IMG/VR virus record: IMGVR_UViG_3300009151_002763
Span: 1-39,315 of that record
Reading direction: 5' to 3' (one strand)
DNA: 39,315 nucleotides
Source of the DNA: a virus
Positions within the stretch are counted from its first letter, which is position 1. Each line of letters begins with the position of its first letter. Below are positions 21,101 through 26,051 of this stretch, piece by piece. The notes under the pieces were generated by a model. The model ran no database searches and had not been told where the DNA came from. It saw only the letters and a list, made by a program, of their open reading frames with translations. A program made the translations under genes and the position numbers.

Positions 21101-22847
21101 TAATAGTATAGCTATAGGTGGTAATACATCTGATACTAACTTTGTAGGAGCAATACCTACTGGAACAACATCAAGTGGTACAAATGCTGCTTTGATAAGA
21201 GCAACTGCTGCAACCGGATCATTTACTATACCAACAGACTTCATATCATTTGTTTCTGTTGAAGCGATAGGCGGTGGTGCACACGGAGTTGTTGGCAGTA
21301 ATACATATTGGGGAGGTGGTGGTGGCGGTGGTGCAGCATATGCTAAGTCAACCTCTATCTCAGGATTAACTAAAGGTCAAACACTCTACTATCAAGTTGG
21401 TTCTGGAGGTAGCGGCACGCCTACAGATACATGGTTAAACACATCTAATAATGCTCCAACTTCTTCTACGACTGGTGTATTAGCAAAAGCTGGTTCACTT
21501 GGGTCTGGATCAACCGGAGGAACTGGAGGTAGTGCATCATCATGCATAGGTGATGTTGCATATTCAGGTGGTAATGGCGGTACTGGAAATAGTTTCTCAG
21601 GTGCTGGAGGTGGTGGTAGTGCTGGTCCAAATGGTGCAGGCGGCAATGGTGGTAACGGTTCAGGTTCTTCATCTGGTGGAGGTGGTGGAGCTGACGGTGG
21701 TACTAGTGCTTCTGGAAGGACTGCAGGTCTTGGACCTAATAGTGGAACTGGAACAGGATCTGGTCAAGGAGGTGCAGGTATTAGCAGTAACACTGCTGCT
21801 GGAGTAGGTACTACTCATTGGATATCTTCATGGGGCGGAACTTATGGTCCAAGCGGCGGTGGTGGAGGCGGCTATTCTGGTAGTACGGGCCAACCTGGTG
21901 GGAATGCTGGAACCTATGGTGGTGGTGGTGGTGGCGGTTATACAAGTGGTAAAGCTGGTGGTAATGGAGGCATAGGTATCATTGCATTTAATTACCTAGG
22001 AACTACAGGCATCACAAAAACTATCTACGTATGGGGAGCTAATACATCAGGTCAACTTGGTGACTCTACTGTAGTAGCTAAGTCATCACCAGTCCAGGTT
22101 GCTGTATTAACTACATACTATAGATCTTCACCAGTACAAGTTGGATCAGACTCATGGGCAACTGTATCAACTGGTTTATCTAAGATATTTGGTATCAAGA
22201 CAGATAATACCTTATGGGCATGGGGTAATAATACATACGGTGAGTTAAGTCAGGGTGATACAGCGGCGCGTTCATCCCCAGTTCAGATAGGCGGAGCATG
22301 GAGTAAAGTAATAGCAGGTCAAACAAACGTTATGGCATTAAGATCTGATAGTACTTTATGGGTATGGGGCAATGATTCTAGAGGAGTATTAGGTCTTGGT
22401 ACTGTTGGATCTACGGTACTTTCTCCAACCCAATTAGGTACTGGTTCATGGTCAATGGTATATACAAATTCAATAGACTCTGCAGCTATAGACGTACAAC
22501 AAAACTTATGGACATGGGGTGATGCAACCAATGGCCAATTAGGAGATATTGCTCATTTACACCGTTCATCACCAGTTCAAATAGGTACAGGATATGGTGG
22601 TCTTACAACGACTACATCAAGTCCAATACAGATAGGTGCATTAAGTTGGTCATCAGTATCAGCTGGTACAAACTTCTCTATGGGTATTAATACTGCTGGC
22701 AATCTATATACATGGGGAGCTAATACATCAGGTCAACTTGGTCAAAACGTATATACTCCTGTGTTATCAAGTCCAGTACAAGTTGGCACAAGTAGTTGGG
22801 TAGCAGTCTCAGCTGGAACATCTCATGCTGGTGCTTTAAGGAAGTAG
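6114..22847 (+). CDS. Giant RCC1-repeat (beta-propeller) fibre/adhesin-like protein, 5577 aa
   Basis: One continuous frame of 5577 codons. After a short N-terminus (MLRNLLLAAAGA) the RCC1 pattern begins at about residue 24. It repeats every ~45-55 residues: a 'LW.WG.N..GQLG' strand block, '..HRSSPVQVGTSSW', then 'T.V..G..H..AI..DG'. I counted about 89 copies of the SSPVQ-type signature by eye. Three glycine-rich domains interrupt the last third (residues ~4020-4273, ~4556-4825, ~5027-5295). RCC1 repeats fold as beta-propellers used for protein binding (RCC1, BLIP-II). A virion adhesin role is inferred from the late promoter, the tail-assembly-chaperone-like neighbour and the fibre locus. I see no signal peptide, transmembrane helix, catalytic motif or recognised baseplate-attachment domain. 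There is no clear ribosome site; translation is probably coupled to the abutting upstream stop. Confidence 0.9.
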   Translation: MLRNLLLAAAGATSPVQLSSGPLYSWGDNTYGELGLSDLVHRSSPVQVGSSSWISIASSNNFTAAISPDYNLYVWGDTTALGYSVDYSSPTLVTPLDVTNAYTPISFSFTQVAAGNSHLVLKGTNQEYGTIPLTLGYGDKGQLGGNATSWQDKSWTMVSTAPGGTHTLAINTIDYSLWTWGNNASGQLGFANTVHRSSPVQLGTNSWYYVAAGGNGAGGLGSSYAIDMNGLLWAWGDNTYGQLGFADTVHRSSPVQVGSSIWTIISAGGGTAIGITEDNNNPPNFIDLTGRLWSWGNNTYGKLGQNDQVHRSSPTQVGTNSSWKFVSTGVSHVAALGTSQLLFTWGLNSTGQLGDNTIVHRSSPVQVGSNGFDTVACGVSFTVALSSNKLVTWGSNTNGELGSNTRVHRSSPVQVGAANYKIPSYDFRGGGGIAAYTGAAVIDVSYKLWAWGPNTTAFGSVVGDGTVVSRSSPVQIGTSSWSFITSGGVGTVGYTAGIKTDGTLFLWGNNTNGQLGINVVGAHRSSPTQIGAYNAYTTNLVNPGFYTFGSATYARNVFAGGNNSAYVSQGDAGAYVGYVYVWGDNTYGQIGDSTVAHRSSPFQVGTWPFDRGGLSAKMGIGASHMTLISNDGSLWTWGNNTSGQLGSATAAHRSSPVQVGTSSWSAVSAGASHTLAITSNGSLYGWGSYAGQTGFAPAWWTDVNIAYTSSIGLKNDGSLWTWGGNALGQLGSLTLTHRSSPVQVGTSSWTAIAGEVTSNYGILKDGGLYAWGGNTYGQLGLSDLVHRSSPVQVGTSSWTSLGGGAIDTTLVVRVAIRKDGGLFSWGVNTVGQIGDSSAIHRSSPVQIGSSSWSAVSSTGDFSAGIKKDGSLWVWGNLTSGQVGNNFSDVSYWSQISNGVSHSMAIKNDGTLWAWGSNASGQLGDGTYTSKSSPVQISTSSWTSVSTGTDHTMAVRSDGALFGWGFNQVGQVGDNYQNTVYSWTTLSIGGGNTTGGFRLGIRQDGSLWGWGLGTGGALGTNDSISRSWPVQIGSSTWTSVAAGASTAIAIRSDGGLFTWGYNQNGGLGLNDRVDRSSPVQVGTSSWTSVFSGANSLFAIRTDGSLWSWGLGIFGILGSNAVGARSSPVQVGTTSSWTKVAATLSYALALDSAGGLWSWGSGTGGLLGSAAAVHRSSPVQVGTSSWTAIAAGLSGAAAVRSDGALFTWGFGINGVLGSNATANRSSPVQVGTSSWTQVMTTYADLNDMWAILSDGGLFAWGVNTNGEVDNSGASVSSPVQVGTSSWSQVYSGAGTTPAAKATNGLIYTWGTNTNGEAAIASLGTNAINNIPYDLLGLATPIISPIQIGTSSWSSVSASAQYTLAIRSNNMLYAWGYNFNGLLGQSNTTLRSSPTQIGTSSWTAVSTFTSNVAALRSDGRLFAWGDDSTGQLGQVDQNVSRSSPVQIGTSSWTAIATGLNHMFAIKSNNTLWGWGDDTYGQLGLNINTTTYPAASWTSIGIGVDHVAAIDQAGRLITWGNNATGQLATGTTTARSSPTQVGTSSWSQVYSGSGTTFVKAIDSTLYATGANTTGQLGDTTIVNKSSLVQVGGSWSMISAGVSTTAGIKADGTLWAWGNGNNGMLGQNDKTSINRSSPVQIGSGSWTTVSVGISHVAAVRNDGALFTWGFGVNGELGDNLANSANQSFQSWASIAASESTTFGIKADGTLWSWGSGNIGALGQNNTTNYSSPVQIGASSWTTVSTGGSFAAAIRSDGTLWSWGNGNNGALGQNNTTNYSSPVQIGASSWTLIYATSGNGSGGIGRIYGIRSDGGLFAWGGGNNGVLGLNDSNNRSSPVQIGASSWTQVTSAQHTAANGAIPFAAAIRSDGGLFTWGQNTYGVFGDGSLDNSYRSSPVQVGTSSWTSVAAGSSHAVGITTDGALWTWGLGSTGELGDNTGIIPSILFTQVAYGVSHTLAIKGDGSLWAWGYNISGELGLTDRVYRSSPVQIGTSSWTAIAAIKAGSASGTASLAIRSDGALFSWGGGTNGELGDSTTAPRSSPVQIGTSSWTSIYAGTSHVGGISNSSLYVWGGNTSGQLGDGTTVSKSSPVQVGASSWTQVSLGDQHSLGIVSSKLYTWGLGTSGQLGNNLATAINTSWSQISYGDSHIVALKADGSLWTWGADDSGQLGDNTNVHRSSPVQIGTSSWTAIAAGPTYTFAIRSGGSLFAWGSGATYGTLGLNDTSTYSSPVQVGTSSWTSVYTNTSFVAAIRSDKALFTWGANNRGQLGDGSAYVHRSSPVQIGASSWTSVTAGDTHTMAIRSDGALFGFGNNGNGQLGDLVTSTISLPTYSWTQISYGSNDGGGQFALALKADGSLWSWGDNTAGVLGFTDTVHRSSPVQVGTSSWTSVFAGVSNAFAIRSDGGLFAWGANLSTDPLPFSDATARSSPVQVGTSSWSQVSGGISSATATYAAIRSDGGLFAWGDNTYGQLGNNSNFLSSSSPVQIGTSSWSSVSVGESHITAIRSGGSLYVWGGNSQGQLGDNLSLVGTAIPQLSWTQIQTGLGDSTTGNNPPSAGIKADGSLWTWGLNSSGELGSTSKVHRSSPIQVGTSSWTTVSVGSSIAAAIKSDATLWTWGLNSIGQLGDGTVVSRSSPVQIGGSWSSVSAGISAQLGVKSDGSLWSWGSGTGGHLGSNAVAHRSSPVQVGTSSWSQVWTNAAATTQSVYATNSSGVLYAWGLNTNYNLGDTTAIHRSSPVQIGTSSWSSIAAGLSTTIGISNNRLFAWGGGGGGQLGDNATYSTAAITVTSWNFIAISGLGNSFGIKSDSTLWTWGGGGSGVNGTGTSTFSQSSPVQITGVGYSSWSQVSTNGYTAAGITTNGLLWTWGYNNSGELGVNASASRSTPGQISASSWACVSVGGAGGNGVVAAITTGFALYTWGYGTNGQLGNSVTTSRSSPVQVGTSSWVQVSVGGSHVIAMQVSSGNIFTWGSNTYGQLGSVDSVTSRSSPVQIGTSSYKANNPTLGRPISIAAGLSHTLFVGGNAGVAQLWTWGGNSNGELGSNTVTARSSPVQVGTSSWSQVAAGNGFSIGIAAPSGALYTWGANNTGQQGSNNGSGIAARSSPVQVGTTSSYTMISTGDAGNNTTAAVAAIVGSQLWAWGNNTNGNVGDGTTLHRSSPVQIGAAAAVASFWSTSSPVQIGSSSWTQVAVKNGNSFFARRNDGALFAWGLNTNGELGLNDLVHRSSPVQVGSSSYTTIGANNGALGVITTGGLAYLWGLGTSGQLGDNTIVSKSSPVQVASTLYTSLAYLLASPIQIGTSSWSQVAAGASFTAARRTDGGLFTWGLGTGGLLGDSTVASRSSPVQVGTSSWTSIATKLNAVAGILSGGGLYTWGLNANGELGSTSRVHRSSPVQIGTSSFTQVSVGQVGMGAITTGSTLFTWGTNGGGWLGDNSVTSRSSPVQIGPNASGIISPVQIGTSSWSQVTAGYLNSFAIRSDGALFSMGYNNTGDLGQSDLVHRSSPTQVGSSSWTSVSSRLNHVLGLTIDGGLYTWGSGTGGLQGSNATANRSAPTHVGTSSWTSISAGVSNGGAIGLGNTLFTWGLNGTGQLGDNTVVHRSSPVQVANSTYKILSPTQIGTSSWSTVAAGNSFAAALTGVKYWSTVATLASGSRFAIRYDGALFAWGAGTSGILGSNDTVHRSSPVQVGASSWTSISSLGDSAIMAIRADGGLFTWGLGTGGLLGDSTVASRSSPVQVGTSSWSQIASGCSTAAAIRTDGALFTWGVNSVGALGDNTIVSRSSPVQIAGSWSKIAAGGDQNWMVGIKAGGTLWAWGSNTYGQLSSNDRVHRSSPVQVGTSSWSAVAAQSVTVAAIRTDSGLFTWGFGGNGQLGSNDRVHRSSPVQVGTNSWTTIGGNGHNLNECMYGILTDNTLYTWGYGNSGQLGDSNAVNRSSPVQIGGSWSIVSMHNTTTAGITIDGALYAWGANTYGQGTSDKIVYSSPVQVGSEIISPRLHVWGDNTYGQLGLNDVASRSSPVQVPSGFVNKVVVLTSGSSTVIPSDFSSLISVEAIGGGGGVSGANSGGSGGGAYAVTTSITGLAANQTVYYQVGAGVDSWLNTSNAVPTSSTTGVLAKAGSPNSGGTGGAGGLAASSIGSTVYSGGDGGGSNAVASTTGGGGGAAGPNGAGANGAASSGSYGGGGGGADGGSAGSGTTGGAGAGPGGLTGTGSGAGGNGSSGGVGSPGTTHYITSWGGTYGPGGGGGGAYSSSGGAGGNYGGGGGGNYNNFTSTGTSGIIVIRYVSTTNYSFASIVASSSTLASIDSTSSLWIWGAGTNGVLGDLTTAHRSSPVQISSSTSWSSVYAGPNNIALKAITPSSYLYTWGLGTAGQLGDNTIVSKSSPVQIGGIYYLKTPTKIGTSSWTSVSAGTAITFGKLSNGSIYSWGNNTNGQLGQSDLVHRSSPVQIGTSSWTSVSTGTSTAFGISSTKALYAWGIGTLGALGLNSVVTQSSPTQVGLQQYVQLSPVQIGTSSWSTVSAGNSFTVAIKTDNTLWAWGSGSNGILGQNDTTSRSSPVQIGSSSSAKTILITSTGSGTFTIPSDFSSIVKVEAIGAGGNSIAGGSPGGGGGGGGAFAATTTITGLAANGTAYYNVAANSSSSTWFNAAANSVPTLSTQGVLAAPGANGTSSAGGTGGQASNSVGTTKYSGGDGGYGNSPGVGAGGGAAGPGGAGGNGQTGGTVGGGGGGGGTTGAGGAGGVYTGSGNGAGTAGASGGGAGGGGSVSGSAGGSGTFWTGSIYPSTTGSGATAGSGGGGGSVSNGTGFAGGAYGGGAGAGNNAGTAAVGSQGIIAFTYMPISTISWSSVTTGNGYVLGISGGNTYAWGNNSYGQIGDTTIAHRSAPLQVGTSLLTSVAAHPSASFGGGVTPTPSILALWGQNTNGQLGANSRVHRSSPVQVASITVLKQLSSPTQVGTSSWTIIEAGSAYSAGITSDNTLYAWGAGTAGAADGTTAHRSSPVQIGNIGFNSIAIGGNTSDTNFVGAIPTGTTSSGTNAALIRATAATGSFTIPTDFISFVSVEAIGGGAHGVVGSNTYWGGGGGGGAAYAKSTSISGLTKGQTLYYQVGSGGSGTPTDTWLNTSNNAPTSSTTGVLAKAGSLGSGSTGGTGGSASSCIGDVAYSGGNGGTGNSFSGAGGGGSAGPNGAGGNGGNGSGSSSGGGGGADGGTSASGRTAGLGPNSGTGTGSGQGGAGISSNTAAGVGTTHWISSWGGTYGPSGGGGGGYSGSTGQPGGNAGTYGGGGGGGYTSGKAGGNGGIGIIAFNYLGTTGITKTIYVWGANTSGQLGDSTVVAKSSPVQVAVLTTYYRSSPVQVGSDSWATVSTGLSKIFGIKTDNTLWAWGNNTYGELSQGDTAARSSPVQIGGAWSKVIAGQTNVMALRSDSTLWVWGNDSRGVLGLGTVGSTVLSPTQLGTGSWSMVYTNSIDSAAIDVQQNLWTWGDATNGQLGDIAHLHRSSPVQIGTGYGGLTTTTSSPIQIGALSWSSVSAGTNFSMGINTAGNLYTWGANTSGQLGQNVYTPVLSSPVQVGTSSWVAVSAGTSHAGALRK
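11253..11468 (+). repeat. Recent tandem duplication inside the RCC1 array (147-bp period)
   Basis: The ~69 bases starting at 11253 recur identically starting at 11400, one 49-residue repeat later; flanking bases are also nearly the same. The core recurs in part near 11600. This high identity contrasts with the synonymous divergence elsewhere in the array and points to a recent duplication or gene conversion. Confidence 0.85.
11901..13661 (+). repeat. Three tandem higher-order units of four RCC1 repeats
   Basis: Junctions at 11901, 12480, 13053 and 13662 lack the HRSSPVQVG segment and read GDN/GNN/GDL followed by a short variable stretch and then an aromatic-containing strand. They delimit units of 579, 573 and 609 bases. 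Each unit opens with an (I/L)K.DGSLW repeat, and three repeats of IRS.G.LF or LY type follow. This is a second level of periodicity above the single RCC1 repeat. Confidence 0.7.
16047..17290 (+). repeat. Dispersed exact 74-bp duplication, 1170 bp apart
   Basis: Bases 16047-16120 and 17217-17290 are identical by eye and encode the same stretch (GLGTGGLLGDSTVASRSS). The offset is exactly 390 codons, so the duplication is in phase with the reading frame. This suggests segment duplication of several repeats or gene conversion. Confidence 0.8.
18171..18935 (+). other. Glycine-rich insert domain 1 of the giant protein
   Basis: Residues ~4020-4273. It begins 'VVVLTSGSSTVIPSDFSS', continues SVEAIGGGGG, carries many Gly3-Gly6 runs, and ends GIIVIRYV. 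This beta-start, poly-Gly, beta-end layout is the glycine-rich domain seen in many phage tail-fibre and adhesin proteins. The Gly runs could pack as polyglycine helices, as in the S16-type gp38 adhesin. Confidence 0.8.
19779..20590 (+). other. Glycine-rich insert domain 2 of the giant protein
   Basis: Residues ~4556-4825. Same layout as insert 1: 'KTILITSTGSGTFTIPSDF', KVEAIGAGG, long Gly/Ala/Ser tracts, ending GIIAFTYM. RCC1 repeats resume directly after it. Confidence 0.8.
21192..22000 (+). other. Glycine-rich insert domain 3 of the giant protein
   Basis: Residues ~5027-5295. It begins LIRATAATGSFTIPTDF, continues SVEAIGGG and ends GIIAFNYLG. It is closer to insert 1 than to insert 2: both share LNTSN..PTSSTTGVLAKAGS and SWGGTYGP before the final Gly tract. 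Confidence 0.8.
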
Positions 22848-22855
22848 TATAAATA
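22848..22855 (+). promoter_or_regulatory. T4-type late promoter (TATAAATA)
   Basis: Perfect late-box match immediately after the stop codon of the giant gene, 66 bases upstream of the 22922 start. It is expected to drive the second glyco-cassette late in infection. Confidence 0.75.
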
Positions 22856-22864
22856 CAAAAATAA

Positions 22865-22894
22865 TTGTAATTTAATTATGCTTTATTATATAAT
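22865..22894 (+). promoter_or_regulatory. Possible sigma70-like promoter of second glyco-cassette
   Basis: TTGTAA (22865-22870, 4/6 to the -35) lies 18 bases before TATAAT (22889-22894, 6/6). It is just downstream of the late box and upstream of the AAGGAG ribosome site for 22922. The region is very AT-rich, so a chance match is quite possible. Confidence 0.35.
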
Positions 22895-22921
22895 AATATA
22901 GTATTCAACAAAGGAGCAAGT

Positions 22922-24661
22922 ATGAAACATGAGATTGATCAGATGCTGGAGTGGCAACTTGAAGGTAGACATGCAGAAGCACGTGTACTTTCAGACAAGC
23001 TCGAAGCCATCGGCCCAAAAGAGATCAAAGACCCATCGGGTAAAACCACACAAGATATCTGGATGAGACACTGTTTTAATCGTGGATGGTTCATGATCCA
23101 AGACGGGGAATATCAAAAAGGGTGTCAACTACTAGAGAACGGACGATTCCTTAACGTATATGGATCTCCACCTCTCATGACTCAGGCTCCTATCTTTAAT
23201 CCTGACACTGACTCAATCAAAGATAAATCTATCATCATCTCGCTCGAAGGCGGGTATGGTGACGAGATCATCCATGCAAGGTTTGCAACATCATTCAAAA
23301 AACAAGGGGCAAAGGCAGTATACATAGCTGCAGCTCCTGAACTAGTATCTGTATTCTCACGCATCGAAGGCGTAGATAAAGTCATCCTTCGTAACCAAGC
23401 AAACACCGTAGCTCATGATTACTGGGTCCCAGGCTTCTCCTCAGGTTGGATCGCTGGACATGAGTTCGATGAAGACTTCCCATCAGGTCCATACCTAAGT
23501 GCTATCCCAGAATCTGTACAAGTTTGGTCGGACGTCATCAAGTCAAAGAAGATCAAGATAGGTATCCGTTGGGCAGGTAACCCTAAGTTTGAACACCAAC
23601 AATTCCGTAGGTTTCCTGAGAACTTCATCACCAACTTAAAAGACTATAAAGAACTACAGCTCTTTAGTTTCCAAAAAGATCATAACACTATCGTATTGCC
23701 AGAAGGTATCACAGACTTACAGAACATACTGATATCATGGGAAGATACGATGGCAGCATTAGCTAACCTCGACTTACTCATCACCTCATGTACTTCTGTA
23801 GCACACATCGCTGCAGCAATGGGTGTAGAGACATGGGTCATAGTTCCTGCATTACCATATCATACATGGACACATGGCGCGCCTGACTCAACTACATCAC
23901 CATACTATAAGTCAGTTCGTTTATTTAGACAAACCGTATACGGTAAATGGAACGATGTATGGCAAAAATTATATGTAGCATTAGAAGAGAAGTATAAACT
24001 TAAACATATCGACCAACCTGATGAAGATCGTGTAGATAAGAAGCTTAACTTAGGTTGTGGTCTCACTAAGATCAAAGGTTATAACAACGTTGATAAGTCA
24101 ACTTCAGTTAAACCTGATGAGATCGTAGACCTTGATATAACTCCATGGCCTTGGAAAGACAATGAGTATACTCACATCGTAGCTAAGGATATCATTGAAC
24201 ACATGGATGATGTGGTCGCTACTATCAAAGAGATGTATCGTGTATCTGCCCACGGAGCAATATGGGAAGTACAAGTCCCACATTGGAGGTCAGACACAGC
24301 TCTTGATGACCCAACACACAAACACTTAGTAACTAAAGAGTTCTTTAGTATGTTCGATAAACAAAAGAACCTTAATAATGTTAAGCGTCGTGCTACTGAA
24401 TCATTACTAGCATTTGATCATGACATCGACATCGAAGTGGTTGATACACAGTTCATCTACACAGATTTATGGCAGAAGAAGATCCAACGCCGTGAGATCA
24501 ACGAAGATGAGTTGACGTATGCATTGAACCACTTCAATAACGTTGCATTATCAATGGTCGTATTGATCCAAGTATTTAAACCTGGCCGTATTGATAAGAA
24601 AGAACTGGATGATGAGATCGCTACCATAACGGAGATCGAAATAAAGCCAGCTAACGAATGA
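22922..24661 (+). CDS. GT9/TPR-type glycosyltransferase fused to methyltransferase
   Basis: A 579-residue protein. Residues ~1-80 are helical and TPR-like (LEWQLEGRHAEARVLSDKLE, then GEYQKGCQLLENGR). Residues ~105-350 resemble GT-B glycosyltransferases of the heptosyltransferase/TPR-associated type: 'SLEGGYGDEIIHARFA' near 108, IGIRWAGNP near 213, and 'DLLITSCTSVAHIAAAMG' near 283. The last fits the nucleotide-sugar site of GT9 and OGT-like enzymes. Residues ~370-490 are a class I methyltransferase (KLNLGCG near 373, then DIIEHMDD). Sugar and methyl acceptors are unknown. A strong AAGGAG site precedes the ATG, and the end overlaps the next gene by 4 bases (ATGA). This is the second glycosyltransferase-methyltransferase fusion in the window. 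Confidence 0.82.
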   Translation: MKHEIDQMLEWQLEGRHAEARVLSDKLEAIGPKEIKDPSGKTTQDIWMRHCFNRGWFMIQDGEYQKGCQLLENGRFLNVYGSPPLMTQAPIFNPDTDSIKDKSIIISLEGGYGDEIIHARFATSFKKQGAKAVYIAAAPELVSVFSRIEGVDKVILRNQANTVAHDYWVPGFSSGWIAGHEFDEDFPSGPYLSAIPESVQVWSDVIKSKKIKIGIRWAGNPKFEHQQFRRFPENFITNLKDYKELQLFSFQKDHNTIVLPEGITDLQNILISWEDTMAALANLDLLITSCTSVAHIAAAMGVETWVIVPALPYHTWTHGAPDSTTSPYYKSVRLFRQTVYGKWNDVWQKLYVALEEKYKLKHIDQPDEDRVDKKLNLGCGLTKIKGYNNVDKSTSVKPDEIVDLDITPWPWKDNEYTHIVAKDIIEHMDDVVATIKEMYRVSAHGAIWEVQVPHWRSDTALDDPTHKHLVTKEFFSMFDKQKNLNNVKRRATESLLAFDHDIDIEVVDTQFIYTDLWQKKIQRREINEDELTYALNHFNNVALSMVVLIQVFKPGRIDKKELDDEIATITEIEIKPANE

Positions 24662-25344
24662 GGTTCATACTAGATAATACTAAAGATTTGATACAAAAAT
24701 GTTTAGCAAAGGGTTCCTTCTATGAGCAGGAGGAGCTCGATCTACTAGCTAAGTACATATCACCTGGTTGGAACATCATCGACGTGGGTGCTAACATAGG
24801 CAACCATGCGTTCTACTTTGATAAGAACTGTAAACCAAACGTAGTATATGTCATTGAACCATTAGTGCGTGCATATCAACTCATGCTCACTAACTCAGCA
24901 CTCAACTACTGTCATACGCTTAACTTTGATTACCTCGGTATCGGTCTAGGAAGCCATGAAGGTAAGTATGAGATATGCCAAGTAGATGAGAACAACCTTG
25001 GTGGTACGATACTCATGGAGTGTCCTGTGACACACACTAAAGAACAAATGGATCTTATCACTAAGGTCACAGCTACTCCTCAGACCCTCACAGTAGTGAC
25101 GGGTGATTCTATATTCGCAGATAAGAAGATAGACCTAATCAAGATAGACGTGGAGACGATGGAGATAGACGTACTCGTTGGATTTGAGAAGACTATTATA
25201 AAAAACCAACCTCTTATATTCATTGAGATATGGAACAAGAAGCTATCTGAATTCCAGTCTTGGTTGAAGGAACATAAGTATAAGATAATTAAGACCACAA
25301 GTAAACATGAGAATTACCAAAACTTTTTGATTGGACCTATATGA
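24658..25344 (+). CDS. FkbM-family SAM-dependent methyltransferase
   Basis: A 228-residue class I methyltransferase. Motif I is NIIDVGANIGNHAFYF (residues ~37-52), followed by VYVIEP. The FkbM signature LIKIDVETMEIDVLVGFE lies near 159-176, with PLIFIEIW after it. The usual IDVEG.E is IDVETME here, which is a small variation. FkbM enzymes are typically O-methyltransferases for sugars or secondary metabolites. ATGA overlaps at both ends place it in the 22922-27498 operon. Confidence 0.87.
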   Translation: MRFILDNTKDLIQKCLAKGSFYEQEELDLLAKYISPGWNIIDVGANIGNHAFYFDKNCKPNVVYVIEPLVRAYQLMLTNSALNYCHTLNFDYLGIGLGSHEGKYEICQVDENNLGGTILMECPVTHTKEQMDLITKVTATPQTLTVVTGDSIFADKKIDLIKIDVETMEIDVLVGFEKTIIKNQPLIFIEIWNKKLSEFQSWLKEHKYKIIKTTSKHENYQNFLIGPI

Positions 25345-26051
25345 TTAATTTATTCTTTAAGAACCAGATCGACGTTGAAGATGCATACATCATCACAGTA
25401 AAAGGTAATGAAGCATCTGAAAAGCATGCAGCTGAGTGCGCTGCATCATGTAAGTCAGTTGGTCAATCATATAAGATCTGGGATGCATATGATGCAACAC
25501 AAGGTCTACCAATAAGAGAGCCTGAACATTCTAAAGATGACTCTATCATGGCTATGCTTAAGGTCACAGATCATTACCTAACAAAAGGTGAAGTTGCTTG
25601 TGCTCTATCTCACATAAGTCTTTGGAAACATTGTGCTGTGATCGATAAGCCCATCATCATATTAGAGCATGACGCTATCATGCTTAAGAAGTTTACTACG
25701 ATCAATAACTATAACACCATAGTATACCTTGGTGGGTCAGAATGGAAAGATCAAAACTGGCCAATGATGCCTATCCCTCCTCATGCATCAGAAGGTCCAA
25801 ACTATCACTTCATCTGTAGAGCTCATGCTTATGCTATTGACCCTACGATGGCAAAGAACTTATTATCACACGTGATTAAGTTTGGTATACTAGCACCACT
25901 TGATATCCTCATGCGTGTTGATGTATTCAACGTATCACACCAAGGTTTATATGCATACGATAAGCCGTATAACAGGATATCAGACACCACTATCAAGGCA
26001 AGACCGCTCGACGGTAGGACCACTAAACGTAATGACAGACTGGAGAGTTAA
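25341..26051 (+). CDS. Glycosyltransferase family 25 (LPS/LOS-type)
   Basis: A 236-residue protein with the GT25 layout: AYIITVKGNEAS at the start, 'GEVACALSHISLWKHC' at ~82-97, and IIILEHDAIM at ~104-113 (the family's E-D-D-like acidic motif, here EHD). FICRAHAYAIDP follows near 155. GT25 enzymes add galactose or similar sugars in lipooligosaccharide synthesis; collagen galactosyltransferases are related. The last point is of interest because a collagen-like fibre lies in the same window, but a link is speculative. Confidence 0.8.
   Translation: MINLFFKNQIDVEDAYIITVKGNEASEKHAAECAASCKSVGQSYKIWDAYDATQGLPIREPEHSKDDSIMAMLKVTDHYLTKGEVACALSHISLWKHCAVIDKPIIILEHDAIMLKKFTTINNYNTIVYLGGSEWKDQNWPMMPIPPHASEGPNYHFICRAHAYAIDPTMAKNLLSHVIKFGILAPLDILMRVDVFNVSHQGLYAYDKPYNRISDTTIKARPLDGRTTKRNDRLES

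Noticed and set aside
6114-22847. Diversity-generating retroelement acting on the repeat gene
   Set aside because: No reverse transcriptase gene or template-repeat copy is present in the window; variation looks like ordinary repeat divergence and duplication.
22856-22920. Rho-independent terminator after the giant gene
   Set aside because: Only weak AT-only inverted repeats (ATAATT/AATTAT) are present, without a GC stem and T-tract.
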